Below the pieces are notes generated by a model. It was not told the origin of the DNA. It worked only from the letters and a program-made list of their open reading frames with translations, and did no database searches. Position numbers and translations under genes: made by a program. 64,000 bases of DNA from Saccopteryx bilineata (taxonomy: Eukaryota; Chordata; Mammalia; Chiroptera; Emballonuridae). The DNA is taken from assembly GCF_036850765.1 (NCBI RefSeq), contig NC_089498.1:52379795-52443794 (forward strand). The letters run 5' to 3'. Shown here piece by piece: positions 12,313 to 24,719 of the stretch; position 1 is the stretch's first letter; each line of letters opens with the position of its first letter.

Positions 12313-12512
12313 CTCATAGAAGAGAGTTATAGTGGTTACCAAAGGGAAGGTACCTTTTACTGGTACAATAAAAGGTAAAGGGGGTCAAATATATGGTGAT
12401 GGAAAACATTTGCTTTTGGGCGGTGGGCACACAATACAATATACAGATGGTATATCATAGAATTGTACACTGTATAATCTTATTAACCAATGTCATCCCA
12501 ATAAATTTAAAT
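12313..12512 (+). mobile_element. L1 3' end, sense part of the twin-primed L1
   Basis: Sense L1 3' terminus: 'ctcatagaagagagttatag', then 'ggtcaaatatatggtgatgg', then 'gggcggtgggcacacaatac', then 'aatgtcatcccaataaattt'. Flanks aaatacaatg (12097-12106) and aaatacagtg (12513-12522) are a likely target duplication enclosing both halves. Confidence 0.8.
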
Positions 12513-12522
12513 AAATACAGTG

Positions 12523-15435
12523 TATCTGATATCAAAATTATGAATCTAATCTGAAAAGTGACAATGAATTATACATAGTCATCAAGGAGCAACTTCCCAG
12601 ACCTCTGAGTGCCGCATCCAGTGTCACACTCAGCGTTCTGCCAAATGTCAGCAAAGATGTGCAAAATTTTAAGTTTCAATGGACATGTATATTAATGTTG
12701 AATTCTGAGAATACAAAGACATGCATATGAACAATAAAAGCTATACCCATTTTTTGTACCTGTGTGACAAATACAAGATTGGCTACTTTTAACTTATAAA
12801 TTTAGAAATAATAGTCAAAGTTATTGCCTTGGGTGGATGCATTGCTTACATTTAGACATATCAATTTTCTTACTTTATCCATCCCTCTAATCTGTAGTTT
12901 ATAATTCAGCTTTCCCATTCAAAATAAAAGGGTTTGGACCAAATCTATCCTTAATGTGGATTATACATTGAATGCTTATTGTATACTAGGACTAGATATA
13001 ACATAAATTTTTTCAAATCTTCTGGACAGCAGGTGATAGGGATAGGATCACAGAGAGCAAATGATAAAAATAATTTTAAATTATGATGGGTGTTGTGAAA
13101 TAGGAGGCTCAGTTGTGCTGTTGTTTGCAGCTGTGTTTGTCATAAACTAGTCATTCAAGTGTTCAGTGGAACCACACGGCTTTGAAGAGCCTTTTAATAC
13201 AAAAAAAAAAAAAAAGTAAAACTAGGATCTAGGATAGGAAATGAATGGGAGTAAAATGCACATTATAAATGAAAAAGCCTTGCTGAGGCCTGAATGATGG
13301 AAACAAGATAATGACAAAGACCTTGAGGAGGAGGTTTCTTGATAAAAGGTCTAATGAATACAAAGCTCTGAGGAGGGACCCAGTCTGGTAAGTACAAGGC
13401 ACAGAAAAAGCAGTCTTTCTGAAACAGACTGAATGAGGGTGAGAATGGGACGAGATGAGGGTGGAGAGGTTTAGAGGGGTCCGAATACAGAGAACTTTAT
13501 CAACCACGGTAAGTGCTAGTGATTTTATTGTTACTAGAAGCGATGTAAGGTTTTTTAAGCAGTAGAGAATTTCAAACTATTTGCTGTTTGAAAGATCTCT
13601 TTGGTTACAGTGAAAAGAAGAGAGAAGTTAGAGTATAGTGAGTGGAGAAACAGGGAGGTCAAGTAGGAGGACATTGTAGAAGTTCAAGATGTGATTTTGG
13701 CTTGGATTAGGGAGTTAACAGTGTGAATAGTGATAGACAGCTGGTCTGGGCACATGTCTTGAAGAGAGAGGCTTTTCTAATGGATTGACTGTGTACTGTG
13801 GCAGAAAGGTGAAGATTAAGGAGGGCTACTTTATTCATGTGACTAATATTCCTGAGTTCCTCTTCTGTTCCAAGCCCAGTGTTAGACACTGAGGGTATTG
13901 TAGTCATATAATGAGACAAGTTACAGAGAGGATGTAGCAATGGGAGTGCTTAGGCCTGGTGGTAAGAAAGGAGTGTAGCACAGTCAAGAAATGGTCCCAA
14001 GATGGCCAGAAGGGCTGAACAGCAAAGTAGGGGAGAGTGAGAAGAGGTTGGAAAGGGTAGCATAAGCACACTAGCCACAGTCTTATAAGCCTGGTTAAGG
14101 TATTTAACTTTTATCCTAATAACTATGGAAACCATTAAAAGAAACTAAGTTGCTAAGGTTTATTTCCATTCTATACTCTAAATGTTTCTTTGATTTAATT
14201 TGAAATAAGAAAACGGTGGAGCTGCAGAGTGACCTTTAGAAGACAGTGAAACTGCTGGCATTTCAGTAACATAATTTTAGAGACTGTCGAGGAGTCAGCA
14301 TGCAGTCATCTTCCCCTCAGGTGCAATCGAACATTTCAGGTTAGCACATTCATTATGGTCCTAGTATTATAACAACCTCAATATTATCTTTCTCCGGTTT
14401 GCAATGCCTTTGGCCATTGTTCCATAGGCTCCTCTCCGGACTCCCAAGTTTTATGGGCTCAGGCAGCATGAAAATATGTACAGTGAATACCCGTGCAGAG
14501 ATGCTAAAATAATTGGTATGGCAGTTGTGGGTGTCAGGTTACAAAACCATATCAGATGACATTAAGAAGGTGATTAGATCATTTTCATGAATTAATAAAC
14601 AGATTGGGTATTCCTGTCAAACTTCTACTCTCTGGGATGAAGGAATTAAATTCATAACAGAGCCTACTGTTCTAAACATGAGGGGAGCCCACTGTCATCT
14701 GGGCACAGCGTGGACTCTCAGGAGGAGCCAATGTGTGACAGACAGCTGTGAGGACAGGAGGGGGACCAGGGCCTGGTGCCATGATTTAACCCCATGATTC
14801 AGCCATTTTAGATGCCGCTAATATTGGACTATGCTGTTCTGTGACTCAGTACCTTCTCATTGTGTTAGGTGTGGTTAAATTTTATTTAATTTACACCCAG
14901 AAAATTGTGACTGATCTATTTGTTTCTCACTGAAGGGCGACTTGGACACATATATGCTTTACAATGTAAAAGATACTGGTTGTTGCCCGCACTAAACCAC
15001 CCTGCCACAGGTGGTGGTGGGGAGGAGGAAGAGGCATTGCCCATCCTTTTCACTATCTCCACCACAGTTCATGGTGGGACATGAAAGAAGTACCTGCACT
15101 GCGTGCCATTTCCACCCCTGATGAGTGATATGAACTTGGGCTAGTCACTTCATCTGCGCTGGCTTCAGCTTCTCTACTGGAACTCCTCCTCGGGTTATTG
15201 TGAAGCTTCTATGAGACAAGGGCCACGAAAAGTGCTTTGTCCACTGTGCTAGGGATAGAGATCTGACGGGGCTATGTCCCAGACTCCTTCCTCACCTCTC
15301 AGCTGAAACCCCAAGGATGGGGAAGACACCAGCTTTCACCACAGCAGCTGGCAGGCTCTGAACTCCAGAATCAACCAGAGCCAGAGCTTCCAGGAGAAGG
15401 CAGGAGCCAAGTACTTGGTTATAGCCCACTAGCTT
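12523..15435. other. PRKG1 intron, mostly unique sequence
   Basis: Includes an old-repeat segment at about 13400-13780 of the same type as 3180-3640 ('gatctctttggttacagtg', 'acattgtagaagttcaagat') and a weak MIR-like segment at 15120-15240. The 14200-14990 part is less AT-rich and unique-looking. I see no exon. Confidence 0.5.
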
Positions 15436-15439
15436 CCCA

Positions 15440-15960
15440 TTGAGGTTATCTGTTGCTGTGTAACAACCCCCAAACCTAGTGGCACAGAGTAAGGATCATT
15501 TACTGTGCTCACAGTAATTCAGATGCAACAGAGATGGCTTGTCTCTGCTCCAGGATATTTGGGGCATCTGATGGGGACACTCCAATGCTGGAACAGGGAT
15601 CAGCTACAAGCTTCTCACTCACATGTCTTCCTCCTGGCTGCATTGAACTGAAATGATGCAGAGGCTAGGCTAGGCTAGCCCTGTGAATTGGATCGCCGAT
15701 ACATGGCCCCTCCATGTGGTTTTGACTTCTCCCAATATGATGCTGGGTTCCAAGAGGGAGTCTTTTGTGAACCAGGTAGAAGCTGCATAGCCTTTTCTCT
15801 TCCAAGCAGGCTCTTATTACAAAAGAGCCACTGAGGCCACACCGTATTCAAGACAAGAACATTAGACTCTAGCTTGTAAGGGGAGAATGGCAGAGTCACC
15901 AGGCAGGAAAGTTTGTGGGATGGAAGTTATTTTGTGGCCACCTTTGGGAAATAGGGCTGT
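15440..15960 (+). repeat. Ancient mammal-wide repeat ('tatctgttgctgtgtaacaa' type)
   Basis: Ordered phrases of a widespread old eutherian repeat: 'ttatctgttgctgtgtaaca', 'agtggcacagagtaaggatc', 'ctcactcacatgtcttcct', 'ccaagagggagtctttt', ending in 'gggatggaagttattttgtg'. I recognise the consensus but cannot assign the family name reliably. The plus- and minus-strand frames inside it are chance. Confidence 0.6.
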
Positions 15961-16847
15961 CAGAGAATTGCAGCATCTCAGGAAAACTTGGACCAAAACC
16001 TCAATCTCATCTGCAATGTTGTGGGTTGTGCTCACCCAGCCTCTGCTGATGTATGCTCAATGCATGGTGTCCTTTACTCACCAGGGCAGCCCATTCCACC
16101 TTGGAGCAGCTTATACCTGTATACATTTTGTGTGTGTGTGTTGAGATACCATTGGGAACTTTTGGTTTCCTCCCTTTAATTTTTACACACTCTGAAGTGT
16201 TCCAGGGGGAAGCTGCCTCTCCATAGCTCAGTGGAAATTTGAAAACAGCTACCTCAGCAACCTGAATTCTGAGTTTTCTCTTCTCATAGCCTAGCATTCC
16301 AGCTCCATCAGCCTCTCCTCGTGGGATTGGTTTCTCTGTACCCTACCCACATCTCAATCTCGGCCCTTCAGAGACTATTCAGGTTTTTCTATGGAGTAGA
16401 TATCCTCCTGGGTTTATCCACAGTCCCTCCTCCCCATTTTCCACTGCCAGAGCTTTGATTTCATTCTAATCGTTTCTTGTCAAACTTAATGAGTGACCTT
16501 GTTTAATGAAAAACATTTGGAGTAGTTGTATTCCTCTTGCCAGGCATTTATTTAAGAATAGGCATGCAACCCAAGCCAAAGAAACATAGGAGATAATTGA
16601 TAGGTTCTCTAGAACTTTTTCTCCAGAAGGAGTTGCCAGATGAATCCAGATGTGATGACTGGAGCATTGGCAGCTGTACTGGGGCAATGAGGGCCTATCC
16701 TAATAGGGAAAGTCAACTGAATGAGGGAAAAAATATGAATCCTTGGAGGACTTGTTGAGCCAATAAATTAACCAGCCCTAAAGCTTTCTCATTTCCACAC
16801 TTCTTGTTACATGAAAGGCTAAATGTCTTTATCATTTGTCATTTATT
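15961..16847. other. PRKG1 intron, no recognised element
   Basis: No recognised repeat or exon. The overlapping frames at 15988-16297 lack any family signature. Confidence 0.4.
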
Positions 16848-16855
16848 CAATAAGT

Positions 16856-17359
16856 CAGGGGTCCCCAAACTATGGCCGTGGGCTGCATGCAGCCCCCTGA
16901 GGCCATTTATCCTGCCCCTGTTGCACTTCTGGAAGGGGCACTTTTTTCATTGGTGGTTAGTGAGACCACCGCATCCTGTGCTCCTGGAGTACTGTATGTG
17001 GCGGTGCCGCAAAGCACGACATACAGTACTACTTTCGGTGACGCACGCGTCACGGCTCCAGAAGCATGTCATATCATTTGTTACTGCTAGCAGTGACAAA
17101 TATGGAACTGGACATTGACCATCTCATTAGCCAAAAGCAGGCCCATAGTTCCCATTGAAATACTAGTCAATTTGTTTATTTAAATTTACTTGTTCTTTAT
17201 TTTAAATATTGTATTTGTTCCCGTTTTATTTTTTTACTTTAAAATAAGATATGTGCAGTGTGCATAGGGATTTGTTCATAGTTATTTTTATAGTCCGGCC
17301 CTCCAACAGTCTGAGGGACAGTGAACTGGCCCCCTGTGTAAAAAGTTTGGGGACCCCTG
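16856..17359 (+). mobile_element. 504-bp non-autonomous hAT element, copy 1
   Basis: Ends CAGGGGTCCCCAAAC and GTTTGGGGACCCCTG are perfect terminal inverted repeats. The target duplication caataagt is perfect at 16848-16855 and 17360-17367. The first 250 bp are CpG-rich and include 'gtactgtatgtggcggtgc' and 'acagtactactttcggtga'. The second half is AT-rich. The frames at 16804-17118 are in this element and are not a transposase. Confidence 0.93.
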
Positions 17360-17367
17360 CAATAAGT

Positions 17368-19445
17368 ATATATTTATGGAATAACTAGTATAAATTCTTT
17401 TCTAGGTACAAGGTGTAGAAAGGAAAGGGATAGCCATTTAAAAAGAGGATAAATGAGGGGAATGAGCTTAGATGAGCTGAGCAGTCTTCACATTTTTGGT
17501 CATTTTAATTTCAATCTTTCTAGTTACTTTCCAAAATAATAAATATCTACTATATTATTTAACCATAAAATAATGCTAATTCTTTTGGGGGGGGGCATGG
17601 CATCCTCTTGATCAACATCCAGTGACTGCTTTTTCGTACTTCAGTTAGGTTTTCAGAATCTCCTCCACGGGAAAGAGTCAGATCTCTGCTAGATTGTACA
17701 ACATATCATGCAAAAGGTAACAGTAACATACAGGATAGCTTTGCATACTGGATTGTTTGGGTGTTTTGAGAGCTCTTAGATTAAGAACCAATTGAAAAAT
17801 AAGAATAACAGTAAAATAAATGGAACTAATATATTACCATTACTGCTAACAAAACCTAAGCTAGGGGTTGGGTTTTCTAAACTGAATCCTCTATTTGAGC
17901 TGACTTGTCCTTTCTCGTAAGTCCAGATGGGGGCAGGCTTCATTATGCCAGGGAGGAGATTCTTCCCCTGAAGGAGCAGCAGAGAATGCCAACCCTCTTT
18001 CAGAGCTACCTCCCATCAGGAAGAAAGGAGAAGCAGAGATAAGCATATAAAATACTTCTAAATTTACCAATCAGATAAGTCACTCCATTTCTCTTGAAAT
18101 GCCATCAAAGTAAGATCTATTGGATGGTTCAACTGATTCAGAGACATTCAGAAATGTTTGTTGAATTGATACATAAAAGTAGACCATTGTGATTTGCTTT
18201 TCAAATATGCACGTCAAAAATATCTTTTCATTCCAAAGCATCAAGATTTGAAAATGAAACATAAGTATCTTGTTAAGTGAAATAAATCAGTTGAAGAATA
18301 TGTGTTCTGTAATCCTAATTTTAAAACTTGTTTGAAGAAAATAACTTATGTTTGACTATAAAAAATAGATTAGCTAGTTTGTTAGTTTTTTAGATATACA
18401 AAGAAAATTATGGTTATTCTCCATGTCAAGTATTAATGAAAGGCAATTTTAAGAACAGATAGACTAAAGTATTTGGAAACATGGCATTGAAATGTAATGA
18501 CAAGTCATAGACAAGTCACATGCAAACCATGATATCTCTTTCCTAAGGAGTCTGCAAGGTAATATTTTCTTTTCCCAAATATGGCTCCCTTGGTAAGCTG
18601 AAGAGAAGGATAGGACCAGATGGCATAGTTCTCATTTCCCTGTTATACCTCCTGACCCAGCAATAGTCTTTCTTCCACCTCTCCTTATAGAAAACACTTT
18701 GGTCATTTCAGGAATTACCTTAACCCTGGGAATGAACCCAGTGACTATGTCAGAGTTAGAGTGCTGACACTGACTGTGATAATTGTGCAGGCTCACTTTC
18801 CTCCTCATTTGGTAGTTTATAAGTTCACAGATGCTGAACCAGAATTCAGTCCATAAAATTAAGACATTGCGTTTGACAGAGCCAAAGCTAAATTGCTGAA
18901 GCAAGAACAGTAAAGCATAAAGCAATGCCTTAAAAAGTAACTAGGGCCATCAAACCCACACTAAAAGTCAACACGCTTTCAAAATTAGAATGTTTAGATG
19001 CTGCAGTAATTTCTCAGGGGGAAGAAAAGGCTATCATTATGAGAATACTAAAACTAAGTGAGGATAACAAATAAAATAATACAGAAGACCAGTTTAATTA
19101 GCAGCTCTGCTGTTTTATTTTATGCTTCAGTTCATGGGAGAGAGAATATTTTCATCAAACTATTAAAATAAACAAATTTAAAGTTATGAATGTAATCATC
19201 CAGAATAAATGGCATTAACAAAATAGTTTTAAAAATGAGTGTGATAGAAATGATAGAAATGACTTCTCTGTAATTATTACATTCATTGACTATTATTCAT
19301 TTTTAAACCCTGATGAATTCTAGGTTTGGGTAAAACTCCATGAAGATGAATGCATCCCTTCGGGGCTGATATTGGAAGAGGTTGAGTTGTTTGGCAAATT
19401 ACTTCTTTCTTAATTTTTTTTTCTGCTGCTGTTTTTATTTTTCAG
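17368..19445. other. End of the upstream PRKG1 intron
   Basis: AT-rich unique intronic DNA with a G run at about 17587. The last 35 bp before 19446 form a strong polypyrimidine tract ending 'tttttatttttcag', the acceptor of the exon that follows. No other element recognised. Confidence 0.6.
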
Positions 19446-19523
19446 ACCCACTATGAAAATGGAGAATATATCATCAGGCAAGGTGCAAGAGGGGACACCT
19501 TCTTTATCATCAGCAAAGGAAAG
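19446..19523 (+). CDS. PRKG1: PRKG1 coding exon: start of CNB-B domain
   Basis: A 26-codon exon of cGMP-dependent protein kinase 1, the soluble Ser/Thr kinase that mediates NO/natriuretic-peptide cGMP signalling in smooth muscle, platelets and neurons. It reads from [17 protein letters not shown] to FFIISKGK, identical as far as I recall to mammalian PRKG1 (about residues 255-280 in isoform-beta numbering), and unlike PRKG2 at several positions. The segment forms the first beta strands of the second cyclic-nucleotide-binding domain, with the conserved G-x-x-G-D turn. The acceptor is a long pyrimidine tract plus cag, the donor is AAG/gtaagc, and both introns are phase 0, so skipping it would keep frame but break the cGMP pocket. 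No stop or indel is present. The rest of the gene lies outside the window apart from the next exon. Confidence 0.97.
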
Positions 19524-19839
19524 GTAAGCTCAGTAGAACAAGAGAGTGATACAGGTGGGAAACGAGTTCCTCAGTGACCCCAGGAGCAGCACACATACAG
19601 GGACTTGGATTAGGCTGTTTTTTTCATTTTCTGAAACTGAAAGAGAAATATTTGAGTATGATGAATTCCCCCAAAATAATGAACAATGAAGAAAAGGTGT
19701 AACTTTGAAGACCAGTAGTCTGTGCTATAATATAATCATGATGCCAGATGCCACTGATATGTCTGATAAGTGGGAAGATTTCCTTAATTAAAATTATATA
19801 ATTGAAAAAGAGAAGAACAGAAAAAAATTTATCCAGTCA

Positions 19840-19975
19840 TTAGGAGCAGTAAAAGCGCTGAAATGAAACATCTGGACTTCAAACTCAGATGGCCCAAGTT
19901 TGAATTCAGCTATGAAACTTACTAGTTCTAGCTAATATCCACAGGCTAGTTCCTTTACACTCAGAGGGCAATAAG
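19840..19975 (+). repeat. MIR fragment (sense)
   Basis: MIR 5' half: 'ctggacttcaaactcagatg', then 'aagtttgaattcagctatg', then 'aaacttactagttctagc'. Confidence 0.65.
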
Positions 19976-20003
19976 GATATAAATTTATCATGTTTTATTT
20001 TAT

Positions 20004-20654
20004 TTTTTATTTTTTAATTTTTTTACAGGGACAGAGAAAGAGTCAGAGAGAGGGATAGACAGACATGAACGGAGAGAGATGAGAAGCATCAATCATCAGT
20101 TTTTCATTGCGACACCTTAGTTCAGGGGTCCCCAAAGTTTTTACACAGTGGGCCAGTTCACTGTCCCTCAGACCATTGGAGGGCCAGACTATAAAAAAAA
20201 CCTATGAACAAATCCCTATGCACATTGCACATACCTTATTTTAAAGTAAAAAAACAAAACGGAAGTAGTACTGTATGTGAGCGTGAGCGACGCTGCGCTT
20301 TGCATCCGCATTCTGTGCTCCTCTCACTGACCACCAATGGAAGACGTGCCCCTTCTGGAAGTGTGGCAGGGGCTGGATAAATGGCCTCAGGAGAATGCAT
20401 GTCGCCTGTGGGGCGTAGTTTGGGGATCCCTGCCTTAGTTGTTCATTGATTGCTTTCTCATATGTGCCTTGCCCGAGGGACTTCAGCAGACCGAGAAACC
20501 CCTTGCTCGAGCCAGTGACTTTGGGTCTAAGCTAGTGAGCTCTTTGCTCAAGCCAGATGAGCCTGCACTCACGCTGGCGACCTTCGGGTCTCAAACCTGG
20601 GTCCTCGGCATCCCAGTCCGACGCTCTATCCACTGCGCCACTGCCTGGTCAGGC
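20004..20654 (-). mobile_element. SINE-B copy, reversed, split by a hAT element
   Basis: SINE-B body at 20004-20122 and tRNA-like head at 20441-20654, interrupted by the hAT at 20123-20432. The SINE's own target duplication is atcatgttttattttat (19987-20003) versus accatgttttattttat (20655-20671). The two SINE parts rejoin exactly across one copy of ccttagtt, so the SINE was complete before the hAT arrived. Confidence 0.95.
20123..20432 (-). mobile_element. 310-bp internally deleted hAT element, copy 2
   Basis: Same family as 16856-17359 and 37895-38395, reversed. It starts CAGGGGTCCCCAAA and ends TTTGGGGATCCCTG. The 8-bp target duplication ccttagtt is perfect at 20115-20122 and 20433-20440 and lies inside a SINE-B. 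About 190 bp of the centre found in the other two copies is missing. Confidence 0.93.
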
Positions 20655-20671
20655 ACCATGTTTTATTTTAT

Positions 20672-22234
20672 CTTCCTAAATAAACATTGAATGAAAAATA
20701 AAAATTATTAAAAGGATAAATTCTAAGGCAAGAATAAATGAGGTAGATAAGGGATATAAACAAAATGTATAATTTATTCCTTACTATATATTTTAAACTT
20801 TTCAGTATTATTAACGTTTTGCAGTTTTCACTTAAAAATTAAGAAATTAAGTGACTTGGAAAATGGAGAGTTATGCACAGTACTACTCAGATATTATATT
20901 GCTAAAAATATCTTTAAAAATCCCTTAAATTCTTTCAACAATAAAGTCATAATCATTTTTGCATTTACATATGATTACATTATAACCTATGATTTAATCT
21001 TATTTTGATTTATCATAAATGATCTGTAAAGAATTAGTATGCATTAAGTATAAAAAGAGATGGAAAAGAAAATGCAGGCAGAAGGAGAATTATATAAATT
21101 TTCATTTTTACAATTCTTGAAAATAAATAAATTTATTTCCTCTTATTTAACAATTATGACTTGTATCTTATGACATATGAAAGTAGAAAATATATGTAAA
21201 AGAGCCACAGAGAGCAGGATATGTGAAAGATTATAAATATGTTGAATCACATTTTACATAATCCTCTTTGAACTAATTCCCATCAAGAATGTGCATATGT
21301 CAATGTTTTATAGCAGTGGTATGTTATATTAAAGTGAAGAAAATAATATTCATGCATTTATTATACCCATTTTTGACTGAGATCAAAATGCTCCAGATAA
21401 AAATAGAAGTCAAGAATCAGCTTCTTCAAAGGCATCCTGAAATGACATGTCTGACCATAGTTACAGTTAAAACTCTATCTTGTTTTTTTTATTGCTAGAT
21501 GATAAGAAGCATTAGCATTTTCTGATTATATAAAAATTGTTAAAGCTTACCACTTATTGTTTTATTTCTTAATGTTGACTAAAGAATCAGTGAATATTAA
21601 AATTTTCATGGATATAAATGACTCCATTGGTCATAGGGAGACTTTTTACCCTCATAATCTCGGTGTATTTTTTCTTTATTACATCTCTAATTCTTTGCTA
21701 GCAGGAAACCATATGTTTATCAGGTAAGATAAATTTCTGACAGTCCTATGTGAATACCCTATTACTGCAAATTCCCAGTGCTGCCCAAAAGAAGTTGTGT
21801 TTGTAACCAGTTTCAGCTGATGACAGGTGCATTAGTGGTATGTTTTATGAGTTTTATAATAAGTCTAATAGAAGTAGCACAGAAATCACACCACAGGAAC
21901 CAATACCACTGGCAATATTTTAGAGCACCATAGGGATTCTGGGAAGAAAGTAGCATAATATATTAGACTTTTTGACACATTCAAGATCATTATTTTTGTA
22001 AGCTAAGCATTAAGAGACATTTTCTATCCAAATTTTTCAGGTCAAATTAGCTGCTATAATTCCTAGTTATATAAATTACATAATAATTAATATGATAGAT
22101 TAATATATTAATTATCTTATTCTAATATTAATGAATTGGAATCACTACATTAAGTCTTAAAGCAGAAGATGAATATACTTAAGTCCCAGGAGGAAGGAAT
22201 AGGAGGAGAAAAGAGTGATGAGAGTAGATTCAGG
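20672..22234. other. PRKG1 intron, no recognised element
   Basis: Strongly AT-rich. No exon or repeat recognised. The frame at 21289-21498 has no family signature. Confidence 0.45.
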
Positions 22235-22874
22235 TAAACTGTCAAATAAGCTGTAAAACTGAAAGTTTCTAAAATTGTATGCCACCAAATTCAACAATCT
22301 AGAAGGAATAGATAAATTTCTGTAACTATACAATCTTCCTAGACTGAGTCATAAAGAAGTGTATAATTTAAATTGACCCATAAGCAGGGAGGAAATAGAA
22401 ACAACTATCAAAACATCCCCCAAATAAAAGTCCAGGACCAGATGGCTCCACTAGTGAGTTCTACCAAACATTCAAAGAAGATTTGGTACCTATCCTTCTC
22501 AAAGTCTTCAAAAGATAGAAGAAGAAGCAATATTACCTAACACATTTTATGAGGCCAACATAAGCATGATATCAAAACCAGGCAGAGCAAACAGAAAAAA
22601 AGAAAACTACAGAACCATATCTAATGAATACAGGTGCAAAAATACTAACAAATCAAATACAACAACACATTAAAAAAATACATCACAATCAAGTAGAATT
22701 TATTCCAGGAGCACAAGGATGGTTCAATATATGAAAATCAATCAACCTAATATACCACATAAACAAAACAAAGAACAGAACTCATATGATCCTATCAACA
22801 TATGCAAAAAAGGCATTCCGTGTACTACAACATCCCTTTTTGTTTAAAACACTCACTAAAATGGGTATAGAAGT

Positions 22875-22995
22875 GCCTGACCTATGGTGGTGCAGTGGGA
22901 TAAAGTGTCGACCTGGAACACTGAGGTCACCGGTTCAAAACCCTGGACTTGCCTGGTCAAGGCACATATGGGAGTTGATACTTCCTGCTCCTCTC

Positions 22996-23029
<34 letters not shown>

Positions 23030-23063
23030 TCTCTGAAAAAAAATTGAATAAAGTCTTTTAAAA
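22875..23063 (+). mobile_element. SINE-C copy
   Basis: Short tRNA-derived SINE. The head is 'gcctgacctatggtggtgca' with an A-box-like 'ggtggtgcagtgg' and B-box-like 'ggttcaaaacc', followed by 'ggcacatatgggagttgat', a (CT)n run at 23001-23027 and an A-rich tail containing aataaa-like text. It is inserted in L1, with target text aaaatgggtatagaag before it and aaaatgggtat after it. Confidence 0.9.
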
Positions 23064-23075
23064 AAAATGGGTATT

Positions 23076-23417
23076 GCCTGACCAGGCGGTGGCGCAGTGG
23101 GTAAAGCATCGGACTGGGATGCAGAAGACCCAGGTTCGAGACCCCGTGGTCACCAGCTTGAGCGCAGGTTCATCTGGTTTGAGCAAAAAGCTCACCAGCT
23201 TGAGCCCAAGGTCGCTGGCTCAAGCAAGGGGTTACTCGGTCTGCTGAAGGCCTGCGGTCAAGGCACATATGAGAAAGCAATCAATGAACAACTAAGGTGT
23301 TGCAACGCGCAACGAAAAACTAATGATTGATGCTTCTCATCTCTCCGTTCCTGTCTGTCTGTCCCTGTCTATCCCTCTCTCTGACTCTCTCTCTCTGTCT
23401 CTGTAAAAAAGGAAAAA
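23076..23417 (+). mobile_element. SINE-B copy, well preserved
   Basis: Head 'gcctgaccaggcggtggcgc' with A box 'tggcgcagtgg' and B box 'ggttcgagacc', body with repeated 'caccagcttgagc' phrases, then the conserved 'gagaaagcaatcaatgaac' and a (CTGT/CTCT)n tail. It sits directly after SINE-C in the duplicated L1 target. The frame at 23097-23330 is SINE sequence. Confidence 0.95.
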
Positions 23418-24240
23418 AAAAATGGGCATAGAAGAGAGGTACCTTAACATAATAAAGGCCATATATAACAAACTATCAGCTAATATCATACTGAATGGTA
23501 AAAAAAAAAATGAAAGCTTTTCTTTTAAAATCAGGAAAAAGACAAGGCTACCCACTGTCTCAACTTTTATTCAACATAGTTCTGGAAGTTTTAGCCAGAG
23601 AAATAAGTTGAGAGAAAGAAATAAAAAGCATTCATATCAAGAAAGAAGTAGAGGTATCAGTTTTTGCAGATGATATGATACTATACATAGAAAATTCTAA
23701 AGACTACCAAAAAAACAAACAATTAGAAACAATAAGCCAATATAGTAAAGTTGGAGGATACAAAATTGATATACAAAAGTCCAGTACTTTCCTATATGCC
23801 AAAAATGAAACTTGAGAAAATGAACTCAAAATATAAATAAAGCAATTTTTTTTACAATTACAACAATAAAAAAAATACCTAGGAATAAACTTAATGGAGG
23901 ATGTGAAAGACCCATACACTGAAAACTACAAAGCATTATTGAAAGAAATTGAAAAAGACACAATTAAATGGAAAAATATTTCATTTTCATAGATTAGAAG
24001 AATCAAGATAGTTAAAATGGCCATATTACCCAAAGCAATATACAAATTTAATGCAATCCCCATCAAAATCCCATTTTCATTTTTGAAAGAACTAGAATAA
24101 AAATATCACCAGGTATCTATGGAATCATAAAAAACCCTGAAAGCCAAACGATCCTGATAAAAAAGAATGAAGCTGGAAGTATTAAACTACCTGACTTCAA
24201 ATTATACTATAAAGCCACGATCATCAAAACAGCATGGTAT

Positions 24241-24590
24241 TTTTCCGAAGTTAGAAGCAGGGAGGCAGTCAGACAGATTTCCACATTAGTCCAACAGGGA
24301 CCACCTGGCATGCCCACCAGGGGGTGATGCTCTGTCCATCTGAAGTATTGCTCTGTTGTGGCCAGAGCCATTATAGCACCTAAGGCAGAGGAGCTATCCT
24401 CAGTGCCTGGGGCCAACTTTGCTCCAGTGGAGCCTTGGCTGCGAGAAAGGAAGAGATGTACAGGGAAAAAGGAGAGGGAGAAAGGTGAAGAAGCAGATGA
24501 GCACTTCTCCTCTGTGCCCTGACTGGGAATCAAACCCGGGACTTCCACATGCCGGTCAAACATTCTACCGCTGAGCCAACTGGCCAGGGC
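24241..24590 (-). mobile_element. SINE-A copy, reversed, one 22-bp unit
   Basis: Target duplication aaaacagcatggtat is perfect at 24226-24240 and 24591-24605, within L1. One copy of the 'cccaccagggggtgatgct' unit is present, with its CpG decayed to TG. It is more diverged than the copies at 27926 or 61044. Confidence 0.95.
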
Positions 24591-24661
24591 AAAACAGCAT
24601 GGTATTGACAGAAAAACAAACATACAGACCAATGGAACAGAATAGATAACCTAGAAATAAA

Positions 24662-24663
<2 letters not shown>

Positions 24664-24719
<56 letters not shown>
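24664..24719. repeat. Compound (TA)n(CA)n microsatellite
   Basis: About 38 bp of TA repeats running into about 17 bp of CA repeats, inside L1 sequence. Confidence 0.95.

Noticed and set aside
14868..14897. Palindrome-like GGTGT...ACACC around an AT-rich centre
   Set aside because: The arms match only at the outer five bases and in a shifted TTAAAT. This is expected by chance in AT-rich DNA.
23001..23027. Independent (CT)n microsatellite
   Set aside because: It is the pyrimidine-rich tail region of SINE-C, not a separate element.
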